A DNA stretch of 64,000 nucleotides from Dysosmobacter sp. (GTDB lineage: Bacteria; Bacillota; Clostridia; Oscillospirales; Oscillospiraceae), in the NCBI GenBank assembly GCA_022778785.1, contig JALFSO010000033.1:49291-113290 (forward strand). The letters are read 5' to 3'. The position numbers were made by a program, and so were the translations under genes. Under the pieces are notes generated by a model. That model worked only from the letters and a program-made list of their open reading frames with translations, searched no databases and had not been told where the DNA came from. Shown here in pieces: positions 7,664 to 16,082 of this stretch; the first letter of the stretch is position 1, and each line of letters starts with the position of its first letter.

Positions 7664-9418
7664 TCAGGCAGAGAGCGCCTGCACCCGGGCGGCGATATCC
7701 GGGATGCACAGGCCGTCATAGGCCGCCGTGGCGGTGACATTCGCCTTTTCCGCCCACTGGGACAGCTGGACCTCCACGGCCACGCTGCCCAGAGAGCTGA
7801 TGAAGTCCTCGCTCTCCGCGGGATCGTCCTTCAGGTAGAGGTTGACGGTGCCGTAATCATCGGCCCACGCCTTTTCGTTGATGGGATTGGACAGACTGCC
7901 CACGGGCAGGTTCCGCAGAGCCGTCTGGTCCGCCTGGGAGAGACTGTCCACAGAGAGCAGATCCGGCTCCTCATACGCATCATGATAGCCATCATCATAC
8001 TTCCAGCCCAGATAGCCGAAGTAGTCGTCATCCTGTAAATGGGCCGCGGCCTCCCGCCGGACCGTCAGGGCCAGCTGACGGGCCTCCGCCTCCGTGCGGC
8101 CATACCAGCCGTCCTCACTGTCCTCCGTGTCATAGCCGATGGAGATGCACCGGCCATAGAAGCAGCCGTTGTCCGCCAGATATCCGCTGAGCTGGGACCT
8201 GGAGGGGGCGTACTTCTTTCCGGCGTTCTCCAGAAGGGCCTCGCTGGTGCGCCCGGCGATGATGAATTCTTCCGTGAAGCCGTAATAATCCGCACGGTCC
8301 TCCGCCACACCGGCGGCAATGTCCGCCTTCTGGGCCGCGGTCAGGGGATAGGCGCTGGCGTGGGTGAACAGCATAGCCACCTCTGTCAGGGCATCCAGAG
8401 TGTCCTCCGTCACCTTCTGGGCGGGGGACATGCCGCCCTCGTCCGGCTTATCCCACTGAACGGCGAACTCCTGCTCCACGTCGATGCCGTATTTCTCCAG
8501 CAGATAGGCGGCGAAGTCGTCGTATTCATAGAAGACCTCGTCGTCAAAATACTCGTCCAAATACTGGGCGTAGACGTCGTAGTATTTAAAGGACGCCGCC
8601 AGCATCTGGCTCTGGATGTTGCCGGATACTGTGTAGGCGTACAGCTCAGCGGAGACGTCATAGCCGTCAATGGTCAGCACCGTGGTCTCCGGCTCCAGGC
8701 CCAGCAGTTCCCGGGTGAAGCAGAACTCCTCCGGTGTGAACCGCACCCGCTGGCTGGGGTCCACGATGCGGGCCAGCATGGCCGCCGCCTGTCCACGGGT
8801 CAGGGAGTCAAAGCCGTGGAAGGTGCCGAGGGAATCGGTGCCGGTGAGGATGCCGGCGTTGTAGAAGGCCAGAACGTCCTCGTCGCCGCAGTCCGGCAGC
8901 GCCTGAATGGCGTTGATGGGCGTCAGGGCGCTGTCCGGCAGAACGGCGGACAGCAGCCAGACGAAGTCGTACCGGTCACAGGGGGTATTGGCCGTGTCCT
9001 CGAGAAAATCCAGATCTCCCAGCAGATCGTACTCTCCGGTGGTATCCTGCATCCACAGGTCCACCAGATAGTCCGCCGCCGGCTGATACCAGGCCTCGCC
9101 ATCGCCGGGGGCGTCGAATTTGCCGTCGCCGCCGTTCAGCAGCTCATGGAGCCGGGCCGTGATGACGGTGATCTGGGCGCAGGTCAGGGTGCCGTTGGGG
9201 TCGAAGCTCTGGGCGGACTTGCCCTCCATCAGTCCCGTCTCGTAGACGGTCTGGACGGCGTCGGCGCACCACCGGCCCTGTGTGTCGGCGAAGGGCCTCT
9301 CATAGGGTTTCACCTGGGGCAGCAGATTGCCCGCGCGGTAGGCGGCGGCGGGAGCGGTCAGGGAAAGGGTCATCGTCAGTGCCAGGAGCAGAGCGGAAAG
9401 ACGGGACTTCTTCATCAT
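7664..9418 (-). CDS. S-layer-homology domain protein with a C-terminal region resembling secreted foldases
   Basis: 584 residues. Signal peptide MMKKSRLSALLLALTMTLSLTAPAAAY, then SLH-type segments: FADTQGRWCADAVQTVYETG with LMEGKSAQSFDPNGTLTCAQ, and a later FYNAGILTGTDSLGTFHGFD with SLTRGQAAAMLARIVDP. SLH domains bind pyruvylated wall polymers and hold proteins on the cell surface. The ~330-residue C-terminal part (from TTVLTIDGYDVSAELYAYTV) resembles SurA/PrsA-type N-terminal regions in layout (GYDVSAELYAY..., then helices), but I see no clear parvulin core; this part is inference. It follows a related SLH gene by 100 bases and precedes aspS. Ribosome site GAGAGGTG is close to the ATG pair at 9416-9418. 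Confidence 0.75.
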   Translation of the reverse strand: MMKKSRLSALLLALTMTLSLTAPAAAYRAGNLLPQVKPYERPFADTQGRWCADAVQTVYETGLMEGKSAQSFDPNGTLTCAQITVITARLHELLNGGDGKFDAPGDGEAWYQPAADYLVDLWMQDTTGEYDLLGDLDFLEDTANTPCDRYDFVWLLSAVLPDSALTPINAIQALPDCGDEDVLAFYNAGILTGTDSLGTFHGFDSLTRGQAAAMLARIVDPSQRVRFTPEEFCFTRELLGLEPETTVLTIDGYDVSAELYAYTVSGNIQSQMLAASFKYYDVYAQYLDEYFDDEVFYEYDDFAAYLLEKYGIDVEQEFAVQWDKPDEGGMSPAQKVTEDTLDALTEVAMLFTHASAYPLTAAQKADIAAGVAEDRADYYGFTEEFIIAGRTSEALLENAGKKYAPSRSQLSGYLADNGCFYGRCISIGYDTEDSEDGWYGRTEAEARQLALTVRREAAAHLQDDDYFGYLGWKYDDGYHDAYEEPDLLSVDSLSQADQTALRNLPVGSLSNPINEKAWADDYGTVNLYLKDDPAESEDFISSLGSVAVEVQLSQWAEKANVTATAAYDGLCIPDIAARVQALSA

Positions 9419-9517
9419 ACACCTCTCAATTCATATGTCCGCTGGTAGACGCGGTCCAATGGGCCGCCGGAGTACGGAGAGAAACAGGGAAGGGGAGTGC
9501 GCGTCCATCTGCGGTAT

Positions 9518-10744
9518 TTACAGGAACGCTTTCAGCAGCCGCTGCTGGATGGAGGCCAGATCCAGATTTTCCAGAGCAGCGGAACGGGTGACGGTCATCT
9601 CACTGCGCACCTCGTTCAGCGCGGCCTCCAGATGGACCTCGGCATCGTTCCGGTATCGAACGGCGTATCGCTCCAGCAGCCGCTGGCGGAGATAGCTGTG
9701 GCTGTAAGCCCACAGCCAGCCCTCCCAGGTCAGGCCATAGCAGCCGTCTCCCGGAATGGGGCCGTAGATGGCCTCCAGCTCCGACGCCGTCCAGGAGACG
9801 CCCTCCCGGTCCGCCAGCACGCCGATGGCCGCGTCGTCCGCCAGCTCCTCCACGGCAATGTTCAGGCCCTGGGTCAGATCGTCCCGGGGGATGTCGCCGT
9901 CCAGCGCCTCCCAGCCCTCCTGACGCAGCGCCATGCCCAGAGTCTGGGCGGCCTGCTCCATGGTGATGACCGTTTCACCGGCGGTGAGGGCCGTGGTCTC
10001 CGGCTCCGTGTCCAGCACGTCCCGGCACAGGTCAAAGGTGTCCAGGGACAGCGGGACCCGCTTTTCCGGATCCACGATGCGGCTGAGGATCATGGCCGCC
10101 TCGCCGCGGATCACGGCCCGTTTCCCGTGGAAGGTGCCGTACCGGTCACTGCCGGTGAGGATACCCGCGTTGTAGAACCGATAGATACAGGGCTCCAGCG
10201 TTTCCATGTAATTTCCCGGCAGCACGTCCGGCAGCACCACCTGATTGATCTCCGGCAGAGTAACGCCTGCCAGTTCCAGGGCGTAGGCCGTCAGACGGAC
10301 GAATTCCTCCCGGGTGCAGGGCTCGCCCGCCATCCGGGCCATGACGTCCTCCCGCAGATAGATGGGCATGTCCAGGCCGCTGCCCTCTATGGCACGACGG
10401 AAATACTGGTAATAGCCCACCCACCAGGGGGCGTCGTCGTAGATCAGGGAAATATACCCGTTGCCGGTGAGCCGGGCATGGAGCCGGGACGCCACAGCCA
10501 CGGCCTGGGCGTTGGTCATGCTGTCGTGGGGGCGGAAGTCCCCCTGATACCAGCCGTCCATCAGGCCGGTTTCATACACCGGCTCCACGGCCTCCGCCCA
10601 GACGGTGCCGTCAGTATCCGGGAAGCCGGAACCGCTCCGGATGGCGGGGAGCAGCCGCCCGCCAATCTGGCTCGCCAGGGCGGGGGCGGAGAGGGGCAGT
10701 GCCAGTGTCAGCGCCAGCAGGGCTGTGATCAGACGTCTTTTCAT
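9518..10744 (-). CDS. S-layer-homology domain protein, paralogue of the next gene downstream
   Basis: About 408 residues. Signal peptide MKRRLITALLALTLALPLSA, then SLH repeats: FPDTDGTVWAEAVEPVYETG with FRPHDSMTNAQAVAVASRL, and FYNAGILTGSDRYGTFHGKR with AVIRGEAAMILSRIVDP. The spacing and phrases match the neighbouring 584-residue protein (VYETGLM, YNAGILTG, TFHG, ILSRIVDP), so the two are tandem paralogues that differ mainly in the C-terminal part. Start at ATG 10744 with AAAGGAC upstream; 60 upstream codons are rejected because they run into the T-box terminator. Directly preceded (by ~86 bases) by the Asp T-box leader. Confidence 0.78.
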   Translation of the reverse strand: MKRRLITALLALTLALPLSAPALASQIGGRLLPAIRSGSGFPDTDGTVWAEAVEPVYETGLMDGWYQGDFRPHDSMTNAQAVAVASRLHARLTGNGYISLIYDDAPWWVGYYQYFRRAIEGSGLDMPIYLREDVMARMAGEPCTREEFVRLTAYALELAGVTLPEINQVVLPDVLPGNYMETLEPCIYRFYNAGILTGSDRYGTFHGKRAVIRGEAAMILSRIVDPEKRVPLSLDTFDLCRDVLDTEPETTALTAGETVITMEQAAQTLGMALRQEGWEALDGDIPRDDLTQGLNIAVEELADDAAIGVLADREGVSWTASELEAIYGPIPGDGCYGLTWEGWLWAYSHSYLRQRLLERYAVRYRNDAEVHLEAALNEVRSEMTVTRSAALENLDLASIQQRLLKAFL

Positions 10745-10828
10745 CACAAAATCAAGTCCTTTACGTATAATATAGGACAAATAATACAATAAGGATTCTA
10801 AAACCGGGCGTTTCAGAGCAGCGGGGAG

Positions 10829-11065
10829 AAAAAAACACTCCCGTCCCATTGCTTTGGGACGAGAGCGTGACGCTTCGTGGTGCCACCCAAATTCAAGAGG
10901 ACCTGGTCCTCTCCTTTCGGCCATCCTGTTACGGGGAGGGTGCCGTGAGCGTTTCCGCCCCCGCTCCGCCGCTGTCCTTCACCCAAGCCCCTCCGGGGAC
11001 GCTTTCAGCGGTGCGTCCCTCTCTGTACGGCAGGCTGTGGGTTACTGCTGCGGCTTCTGCACGGT
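10829..11065 (-). ncRNA. T-box riboswitch leader, Asp (GAC) specifier
   Basis: On the minus strand the leader shows stem I elements AGTAA (E-loop) and AGAGAGGGACG, then GCTGAAAGC, and on the opposite side GTGAAGGACAGCGG. GAC followed by A faces the AGTAA loop inside stems CCGC/GCGG and is read as the Asp specifier. Downstream is the T-box sequence GGGTGGCACCACG (10882-10894), then a terminator stem (CGTCCC...GGGACG, 10843-10862) and a run of seven T. T-boxes sense uncharged tRNA and raise expression of aminoacylation genes. Here the next genes are two SLH genes, and aspS is third. Confidence 0.9.
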
Positions 11066-11071
11066 AAGTCC

Positions 11072-11100
11072 ATTGTATGCAGATTTCGGTCAAAAGTCAA
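11072..11100 (-). promoter_or_regulatory. Sigma-A-type promoter of the Asp T-box transcript
   Basis: Minus-strand TTGACT (11095-11100) and TACAAT (11072-11077) are separated by 17 bases, giving a start near 11065 at the foot of T-box stem I. Confidence 0.8.
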
Positions 11101-11125
11101 GGCCGGAAAACGGGTGGACAGCCTT

Positions 11126-11539
11126 TCAGGCGATGGGTTTGGTGCGGGGATTCGTCATCAGACGCCAATCCAGATCGCCCCGGGCCAGACCGAGGATCAG
11201 CATCTCGGCGGTGGCGATGTTGCTGGCGAAGGGAATGTTGTTCTGGTCGCACAGGCGGGAGATATAGGACACATCGGCATCCATATCGTCGCTGTTGGGG
11301 TCCCGGAAGAACAGCACCATATCGAATTCATTGTAAGCGATGCGGGCGCCGATCTGTTGGCTGCCCCCGTGGGCATAGGAGAGGAAGCAGTGGATGTTCA
11401 GGCCAGTGGCTTCGGCTACTACATGGCCGGTGGTATTGGTGGCGAAGATCTCGTGGTGGGACAGGATGCCGGCGTAAGCGGTGCAGAACTGGGCCATCAG
11501 GTCTTTCTTGTGGTCGTGGGCCATCAGAGCAATGTTCAT
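11126..11539 (-). CDS. mgsA: Methylglyoxal synthase
   Basis: 137 residues, close to family length. It opens with MNIALMAHDHKKDLM, the MGS fold's first strand and loop, and has TNTTGHVVAEATGL, SYAHGGSQQIGARIA (phosphate-binding loop) and FFRDPNSDDMDADV with the conserved aspartates of the active site. The enzyme converts dihydroxyacetone phosphate to methylglyoxal, a bypass used when sugar phosphates pile up. It ends the mscL-rsmG-minD-like-mgsA run, 16 bases after the MinD-like gene. Confidence 0.95.
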   Translation of the reverse strand: MNIALMAHDHKKDLMAQFCTAYAGILSHHEIFATNTTGHVVAEATGLNIHCFLSYAHGGSQQIGARIAYNEFDMVLFFRDPNSDDMDADVSYISRLCDQNNIPFASNIATAEMLILGLARGDLDWRLMTNPRTKPIA

Positions 11540-11555
11540 GGGAGCGATCTCCTTT

Positions 11556-12311
11556 CTATTTTATCCGCATCAGAGGAATGTGCTTTCCCAAAATGCGGTT
11601 GGCGATATTTCTGTATGCCATGGCTGCCAGGGTAGAGTCGGAGAGTAATAACGGGACGCCCCGGTTCTGCGCTAAAAGCAGTTTCTCATCCTCGGGGATG
11701 ACGCCCAGCAGCGGAAGACCGGCGGTGTCAATGGCGTCGTCGATGGTGGCATGCATATGCCTCAGCAGCTTTCCCCGGACCCGGTTCACAACCAGATGGA
11801 GCTTGCCTCGGGGGAAGCGGTCCAGCTCCATGACGGTGTGCTGGGCGTCCCGCAGGGAGGAGGTATCCGTGGTGGTGACCACAACGCACCGGTCAGCGGC
11901 GCAGGTGGCCAGGGAGAAGCCGGAGCCCAGTCCGGCGGGCGCGTCCAGAAAACAGAAATCAAACTCCTTCCGGACGCTGCGCAGCAGCGCGGCCATCTCC
12001 TCCGGCTGCACAGGACGCCCTCTGGCGCGGGCCGGCGCGGTGAGCAGATACAGGCCGGGGATCTTGGGATGCTCCACAATGGCATCCTGTAATCCGCAGC
12101 GCCGCTGCGCCACGTCGGAGAAATCCATCAGCGTCCGATCAGACAGGCCCAGGGCCAGGTCCAGATTCCGGAGACCCACATCACAGTCAATACAGAGGAC
12201 CTGCTTTCCGGCAATCGCCAGGGCGGCACTCACGCCGGCAGTGAAGGAGGTCTTGCCGGTTCCGCCTTTACCGGATACCACAGCCACGCATTCTCCAGGT
12301 CGCTGTTTCAA
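11556..12311 (-). CDS. MinD/ParA-family deviant Walker ATPase
   Basis: 251 residues. Deviant Walker A motif VVSGKGGTGKTS at the N-terminus, CIDCDVGLRNLDLALGL as the MinD/ParA A' region, and FCFLDAPAGLGSGF as Walker B. The DxGLRNLD pattern is closest to MinD, which positions the division site with MinC. No minC or minE is beside it. The C-terminus (ANRILGKHIPLMRIK) could be a short membrane-binding amphipathic tail, as in MinD, but this is inference. Start is TTG at 12311 with AAGGAGG eight bases upstream. Placed between rsmG and mgsA, it could be septum placement or another polar positioning ATPase. Confidence 0.75.
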   Translation of the reverse strand: MKQRPGECVAVVSGKGGTGKTSFTAGVSAALAIAGKQVLCIDCDVGLRNLDLALGLSDRTLMDFSDVAQRRCGLQDAIVEHPKIPGLYLLTAPARARGRPVQPEEMAALLRSVRKEFDFCFLDAPAGLGSGFSLATCAADRCVVVTTTDTSSLRDAQHTVMELDRFPRGKLHLVVNRVRGKLLRHMHATIDDAIDTAGLPLLGVIPEDEKLLLAQNRGVPLLLSDSTLAAMAYRNIANRILGKHIPLMRIK

Positions 12312-12342
12312 CTGTGCCGCCTCCTTTCAGGTCCAATGGATA

Positions 12343-13059
12343 TTATAGGGGATTTTTCTTGATTTTAGCATACATCCGGGGATATTTCACCGGCGTGGAA
12401 GAAATTTTTTTCACCACGATCAGACGGTGGGTGACCTCTGCGCCGGGTATCACGTAATCCTTTACGTCCGACACCTGGCCTCCCAGCAGCTCCAGTGCCC
12501 GTTTCGCGCCGTCCAGTTCCTGCTGGGAGTCCACGGACTTCATGGGCAGAAAGGATCCGCCGGTCTTCACAAAGGGGAGACACAGCTCACACAGCACCGG
12601 CAGAGCCGCCACGGCCCGGGCGGTCACGAGGTCAAAACTCTCCCGGAAGCCGGGCAGGCGGGCCTGTTCCTCCGCCCGGCAATGGATGGCCCGGACGCCG
12701 GAAAGTCCCAGCGCCCCGCAGGTCTCGGACAGCCAGTCCACCCGCTTGCCCAGGGCGTCCAGTAAAGTCACATCCAGGGACGGCACCAGAATTTTCAGCG
12801 GCAGGCCCGGAAAGCCGGCGCCGGTGCCCACGTCCGCCAGCCTTTTCCCGGAGAAGTCCGCCAGATTCAGCAGAGCCGCGCAGTCCAGCATGTGGAGCCG
12901 CGCTACCTGCTCCGGTTCCGTAATGGCGGTCAGGTTCATCACCTGATTTTTCTCCAGCAGCAGCTGGGCATACTGGTCCAGGCGGGAGACGGCCTCCGGC
13001 GGAACGCGGTCCGTCAGGCCCAGCGCCGCCAGTCCGTCGGTGAGGAAGGTTTCGATCAT
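12343..13059 (-). CDS. rsmG: 16S rRNA (guanine-527-N7)-methyltransferase
   Basis: 238 residues. The SAM-binding core is clear: LADVGTGAGFPGLPLKILVP, followed by VTLLDALGKRVDWL and the late FDLVTARAVAALPVLCELC typical of RsmG (GidB). It methylates G527 of 16S rRNA. The N-terminal helical part (LDQYAQLLLEKNQVMNLTAI) also matches the family. The ATG shares one base with the stop of mscL upstream, so the pair is coupled. In many Firmicutes rsmG sits next to noc/parAB near oriC; here parAB is ~3 kb upstream, with serS and mscL in between. Confidence 0.96.
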   Translation of the reverse strand: MIETFLTDGLAALGLTDRVPPEAVSRLDQYAQLLLEKNQVMNLTAITEPEQVARLHMLDCAALLNLADFSGKRLADVGTGAGFPGLPLKILVPSLDVTLLDALGKRVDWLSETCGALGLSGVRAIHCRAEEQARLPGFRESFDLVTARAVAALPVLCELCLPFVKTGGSFLPMKSVDSQQELDGAKRALELLGGQVSDVKDYVIPGAEVTHRLIVVKKISSTPVKYPRMYAKIKKNPL

Positions 13060-13511
13060 CAGTCCTTTTGATTCTTCAGCAGATCCCGGATCTCCGTCAG
13101 CAGCTTCTCCTCAGCAGAGGGCTCGGGGGGAGCGGGAGGAGCGGCGGGAGCTTCTTCTTCCTTCTTGCGGTGCATGCCGTTGAGGAACTTGATCAGGCAG
13201 AACACGGCGAAGGCGATGATGAGGAAGTCCAAGATGGTGGCCAGGAAGGAGCCGTATTTAATGGCCACCTCCGTAGCGGGATCAATGACGCCATCGGCGC
13301 CAGCCACGGCCGCCTTCAGGACGATCTTCCAGTTGCTGAAGTCGATGCCGCCGGTGAGCATGGAGACGGCGGGCATGATGACGTCGTTTACCAGAGAGGT
13401 GGAGATCTTGCCAAACGCGCCGCCGATGATAACGCCGACGGCCATGTCCATCACGTTACCCCGCGCGATGAACTGTTTGAATTCCGCGATAAAGCCTTTG
13501 TCCTTTGCCAT
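13059..13511 (-). CDS. mscL: Large-conductance mechanosensitive channel
   Basis: 150 residues. FIARGNVMDMAVGVIIGGAFGKI is the hallmark first transmembrane helix of MscL, followed by LVNDVIMPAVSMLTGGIDFSN and the second helix FLATILDFLIIAFAVFCLIKFL. The C-terminus is a Pro/Ala/Glu-rich linker and a charged helix (EEKLLTEIRDLLKNQKD), which forms the cytoplasmic bundle. The channel opens under membrane tension to release solutes in osmotic downshock. Start at 13511 with GAAAGGA upstream; a 130-codon open extension is rejected. First gene of the run with rsmG, the MinD-like gene and mgsA. Confidence 0.96.
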   Translation of the reverse strand: MAKDKGFIAEFKQFIARGNVMDMAVGVIIGGAFGKISTSLVNDVIMPAVSMLTGGIDFSNWKIVLKAAVAGADGVIDPATEVAIKYGSFLATILDFLIIAFAVFCLIKFLNGMHRKKEEEAPAAPPAPPEPSAEEKLLTEIRDLLKNQKD

Positions 13512-13837
13512 ACGATTGAGTCCTTTCTGTATATTTTTAAATTTATAAATACGATAAGGATTATCCTGCTCAGGGCCCGGTTCCGGGTCCGGCAGATGCG
13601 CCAGTTCTGCGGCAAAGCGGCCCCACCGGCAGAGCCGGTGATGTTCCCGCAATTCGGGAAGCTCTGTAACCATTGCAGCGCAAGGGCTACAGGCTATAGA
13701 CAGCAATGGAGCCGATAGAATTGGGAAAATGGGACCTAGTATCGTTCTGATCCGCTCTATTCGCTGCAGAGCCGACGGTGATCCGCCGCCATTGAACAAT
13801 GCAGCACAGTTTTCCACAGGGAGAGGGGAGGGAGGCG
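13512..13837. other. Intergenic stretch upstream of mscL, no gene recognised
   Basis: The AT-rich part next to mscL (13525-13565) includes the palindrome GGATAATCCTTATCC-like sequence and probably the mscL promoter. Farther up are small inverted repeats: CCGGCAGAGCCGG near 13627, TTCCCGCAATTCGGGAA near 13650, and CCATTGC...GCAATGG spanning about 13670-13710. I see no protein and no known RNA family in it. Confidence 0.4.
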
Positions 13838-14058
13838 TTATGCCGGCGGCTTCTGCGCCGGAGGCCGCTGCTTCCGGATCCCCCGCAGGAGCAGAGTGAG
13901 GACTCCGCACAGCAGGTAAACTCCTGCCCAGATCGTCAGGGAACGGGGGAGGGCCGCTGCGCTGTCACCGGTGAGACCGAGGACGTTGTGCAGGAAGATA
14001 TCCGGATACTCGTTTGTCCGCAGGCAGCGCCAGAGATCCAGAAAACCATGGTAAGATC
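13838..14058 (-). pseudogene. 5'-truncated remnant of a small membrane protein gene
   Basis: A minus-strand open frame of about 73 codons ends at TAA (13838-13840). It reads like real protein: LDLWRCLRTNEYPDIFLHNV, then LTIWAGVYLLCGVLTLLLRG as one membrane helix and a basic, proline-rich tail (KQRPPAQKPPA). There is no start codon with a ribosome site after the TGA that opens the frame at about 14058, 27 bases below the end of serS. I take it as a gene whose 5' part was lost; a short functional gene with an unusual start cannot be excluded. Confidence 0.4.
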
Positions 14059-14084
14059 ACAGGAAGCTGGCGTTGGGATGCATC

Positions 14085-15389
14085 TTACTTCTTGGGGATC
14101 AGCACCTTAGTGCCGCCCATGTAGGGCCACAGCACCTCGGGGATCTTCACGCTGCCGTCGGCCTGAAGGTTGTTCTCCAGCAGGGCGATGAGCATCCGGG
14201 GAGGCGCCACGCAGGTGTTGTTCAGCGTGTGGCACAGCTGCATCTTGCCGTTCTCGTCCTTGTAGCGGATGCGGAGACGGCGGGCCTGGGCGTCGCCCAG
14301 GTTGGAGCAGGAGCAGACCTCGAAATACTTCTGCTGGCGGGGAGACCAGGCCTCGATGTCGCAGGACTTGCACTTCAGATCCGCTAGGTCGCCGGAGCAG
14401 CACTCCAGCTGCCGGACAGGGATATCGAAGTTCCGGAAGAGCTCCACGGAGTAGCGCCACAGCTTCTCGTACCACTCTTTGGACTCCTCAGGCTTGCAGA
14501 CCACGATCATCTCCTGCTTCTCGAACTGGTGGATGCGGTAGATGCCCCGCTCTTCGATGCCATGGGCGCCCTTCTCCTTGCGGAAGCAGGGGGAGTAGGA
14601 GGTCAGAGTCTGGGGCAGGCTCTCCACCGGCAGGATCTGGTCAATGAACCGGCCAATCATGGAGTGCTCAGAGGTGCCGATGAGGTACAGGTCCTCGCCC
14701 TCGATCTTGTACATCATGCCGTCCATGTCCGTCTGGGACATGACGCCCTCCACCACGTTGCCGTGGATCATGAAGGGGGGGATGCAGTAGGTGAAGCCCT
14801 TGCCGATCATGAAGTCACGGCCATAGGCCAGTACCGCCTCATGGAGACGGGCGATGTCGCCCAGCAGATAGTAGAAGCCGTTGCCGGACACCCGTCCGGC
14901 GGCGTCCATGTCGATGCCGTTGAACCGCTCCATGATGTCCACGTGATAGGGGATCTCAAAGTCGGGCACCACGGCCTCGCCGAACCGCTCCACCTCCACG
15001 TTGCAGGAGTCGTCCGGACCCAGGGGCACGGAGTCATCGATCATCTGGGGGATCACCATCATCCGCTTGTGGACTTCCTTCTCCAGTTCGTCCTCCAGCT
15101 TCTCCAGCTCCGCCAGACGGGCAGCCTCGTCCGTGACCTGCTTCTTTACGGCCTCAGCCTCCGCCAGCTTGGAGGGGTCCTTTTTGGCCTGTCCCATCAG
15201 CATGCCGATCTGCTTGCTGAGCCGGTTCCGATCCGCGCGCAGCTGATCGGCCTCCACGATGGCGGCCCGGCGCTTGGCGTCCAGTTCAATGACCTCGTCT
15301 ACCAGGGGCAGCTTGGCGTCCTGGAACTTTTTCTTGATGTTTTCTTTGACGGCGTCCGGGTTTTCCCGGACAAATCTGATATCCAGCAT
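14085..15389 (-). CDS. serS: Seryl-tRNA synthetase
   Basis: 434 residues. The N-terminal long antiparallel coiled coil (DELEKEVHKRM region, residues ~30-105) binds the long arm of tRNA-Ser. The catalytic core has class II motif 2 in SPCFRKEKGAHGIEERGIYR and HQFEKQEMIVVC, and motif 3 near the end as NTCVAPPRMLIALLENN. SPRQQKYFEVCSCSNLGDAQ is the usual serine-site loop. The ATG at 15389 has AAGGAG upstream. No T-box is seen in its short leader. It lies 79 bases downstream of a parS site. Confidence 0.97.
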   Translation of the reverse strand: MLDIRFVRENPDAVKENIKKKFQDAKLPLVDEVIELDAKRRAAIVEADQLRADRNRLSKQIGMLMGQAKKDPSKLAEAEAVKKQVTDEAARLAELEKLEDELEKEVHKRMMVIPQMIDDSVPLGPDDSCNVEVERFGEAVVPDFEIPYHVDIMERFNGIDMDAAGRVSGNGFYYLLGDIARLHEAVLAYGRDFMIGKGFTYCIPPFMIHGNVVEGVMSQTDMDGMMYKIEGEDLYLIGTSEHSMIGRFIDQILPVESLPQTLTSYSPCFRKEKGAHGIEERGIYRIHQFEKQEMIVVCKPEESKEWYEKLWRYSVELFRNFDIPVRQLECCSGDLADLKCKSCDIEAWSPRQQKYFEVCSCSNLGDAQARRLRIRYKDENGKMQLCHTLNNTCVAPPRMLIALLENNLQADGSVKIPEVLWPYMGGTKVLIPKK

Positions 15390-15468
15390 GGTGTGAATTT
15401 CTCCTTATATATATTTGAATGGGCTCATAGAATACGTTTTGATTTGACAGGGACAGACGGCAGGAGTG

Positions 15469-15484
15469 TGTTTCACGTGAAACA
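15469..15484. promoter_or_regulatory. parS centromere site 3
   Basis: The 16-mer TGTTTCACGTGAAACA is an exact palindrome and the standard Firmicutes ParB-binding site. It lies immediately after the stop codon of the coiled-coil protein gene (15486). Confidence 0.95.
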
Positions 15485-15485
15485 C

Positions 15486-16043
15486 TCACTGTACCGCAGT
15501 GTCCTCCCGGATCTCCAAATACAGCTGAGCGGGAGATTCGATGCCCTCCGTCGTTGTCTCGGCGGGGAGCAGCTTGTCCAGTCCGTCCTTTTCCATGGCG
15601 GCAATGGTCTCCTGACAGGCGACATCGTCCTCTGCGGCGTATTGCTGCTGAAGCGTATAAAAGGCGTTCATGGCCTCATACTGCTTTTTGGCGGACTCCG
15701 TCTCCTCCTGGCTTTTTGCCAGCTGCTCCTCCAGACTCTCCACGTTTTTCTGGAGCTGGGCTTTTTCCTCGTAGGCCACCTTCAGATCGTTCTGCAGCTG
15801 GATGTTCTCCCCCTGCGTGGCTTGCGTGGCCTGTAAGGCGTCCACTTTGTCCTTCAGTTCATCCATATCCACGCTATTGCTCCGCTGGTGCATGGCAAAA
15901 GACAGGGCCATCAGCAGAAACGCCACGATGAACAGGATCATGATATAGACAATGACGGGCTTTTTATTCCCGCCGGACGGGGCTTGTTCCTGAGACGCGG
16001 GTTCCTGCGCCGGAGCGCCCGCACTGCGTTTTTCCAATTTCAA
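15486..16043 (-). CDS. Single-pass membrane protein with cytoplasmic or extracellular coiled coil, linked to parAB
   Basis: 185 residues. Residues 1-27 are polar (Pro/Gln/Glu-rich), 28-52 form one transmembrane helix (PVIVYIMILFIVAFLLMALSF), and 58-130 form a heptad-rich coiled coil (MDELKDKVDALQATQ..., AQLQKNVESLEEQLAKSQEE). The last ~50 residues are acidic with no motif I know. By layout it recalls division or segregation accessory proteins, but this is only context: it follows parB by 39 bases on the same strand, and a parS site abuts its stop codon. Function unknown. Confidence 0.7.
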   Translation of the reverse strand: MKLEKRSAGAPAQEPASQEQAPSGGNKKPVIVYIMILFIVAFLLMALSFAMHQRSNSVDMDELKDKVDALQATQATQGENIQLQNDLKVAYEEKAQLQKNVESLEEQLAKSQEETESAKKQYEAMNAFYTLQQQYAAEDDVACQETIAAMEKDGLDKLLPAETTTEGIESPAQLYLEIREDTAVQ

Positions 16044-16082
16044 TCCGAACAGTTCCTTTCTGATTTTCTCATTGGGGCCAGA

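Noticed and set aside
13512-13910. N-terminal extension of MscL by about 130 codons
   Set aside because: MscL starts exactly at a ribosome-site-linked ATG (13511); the upstream translation has no family match and crosses the probable promoter.
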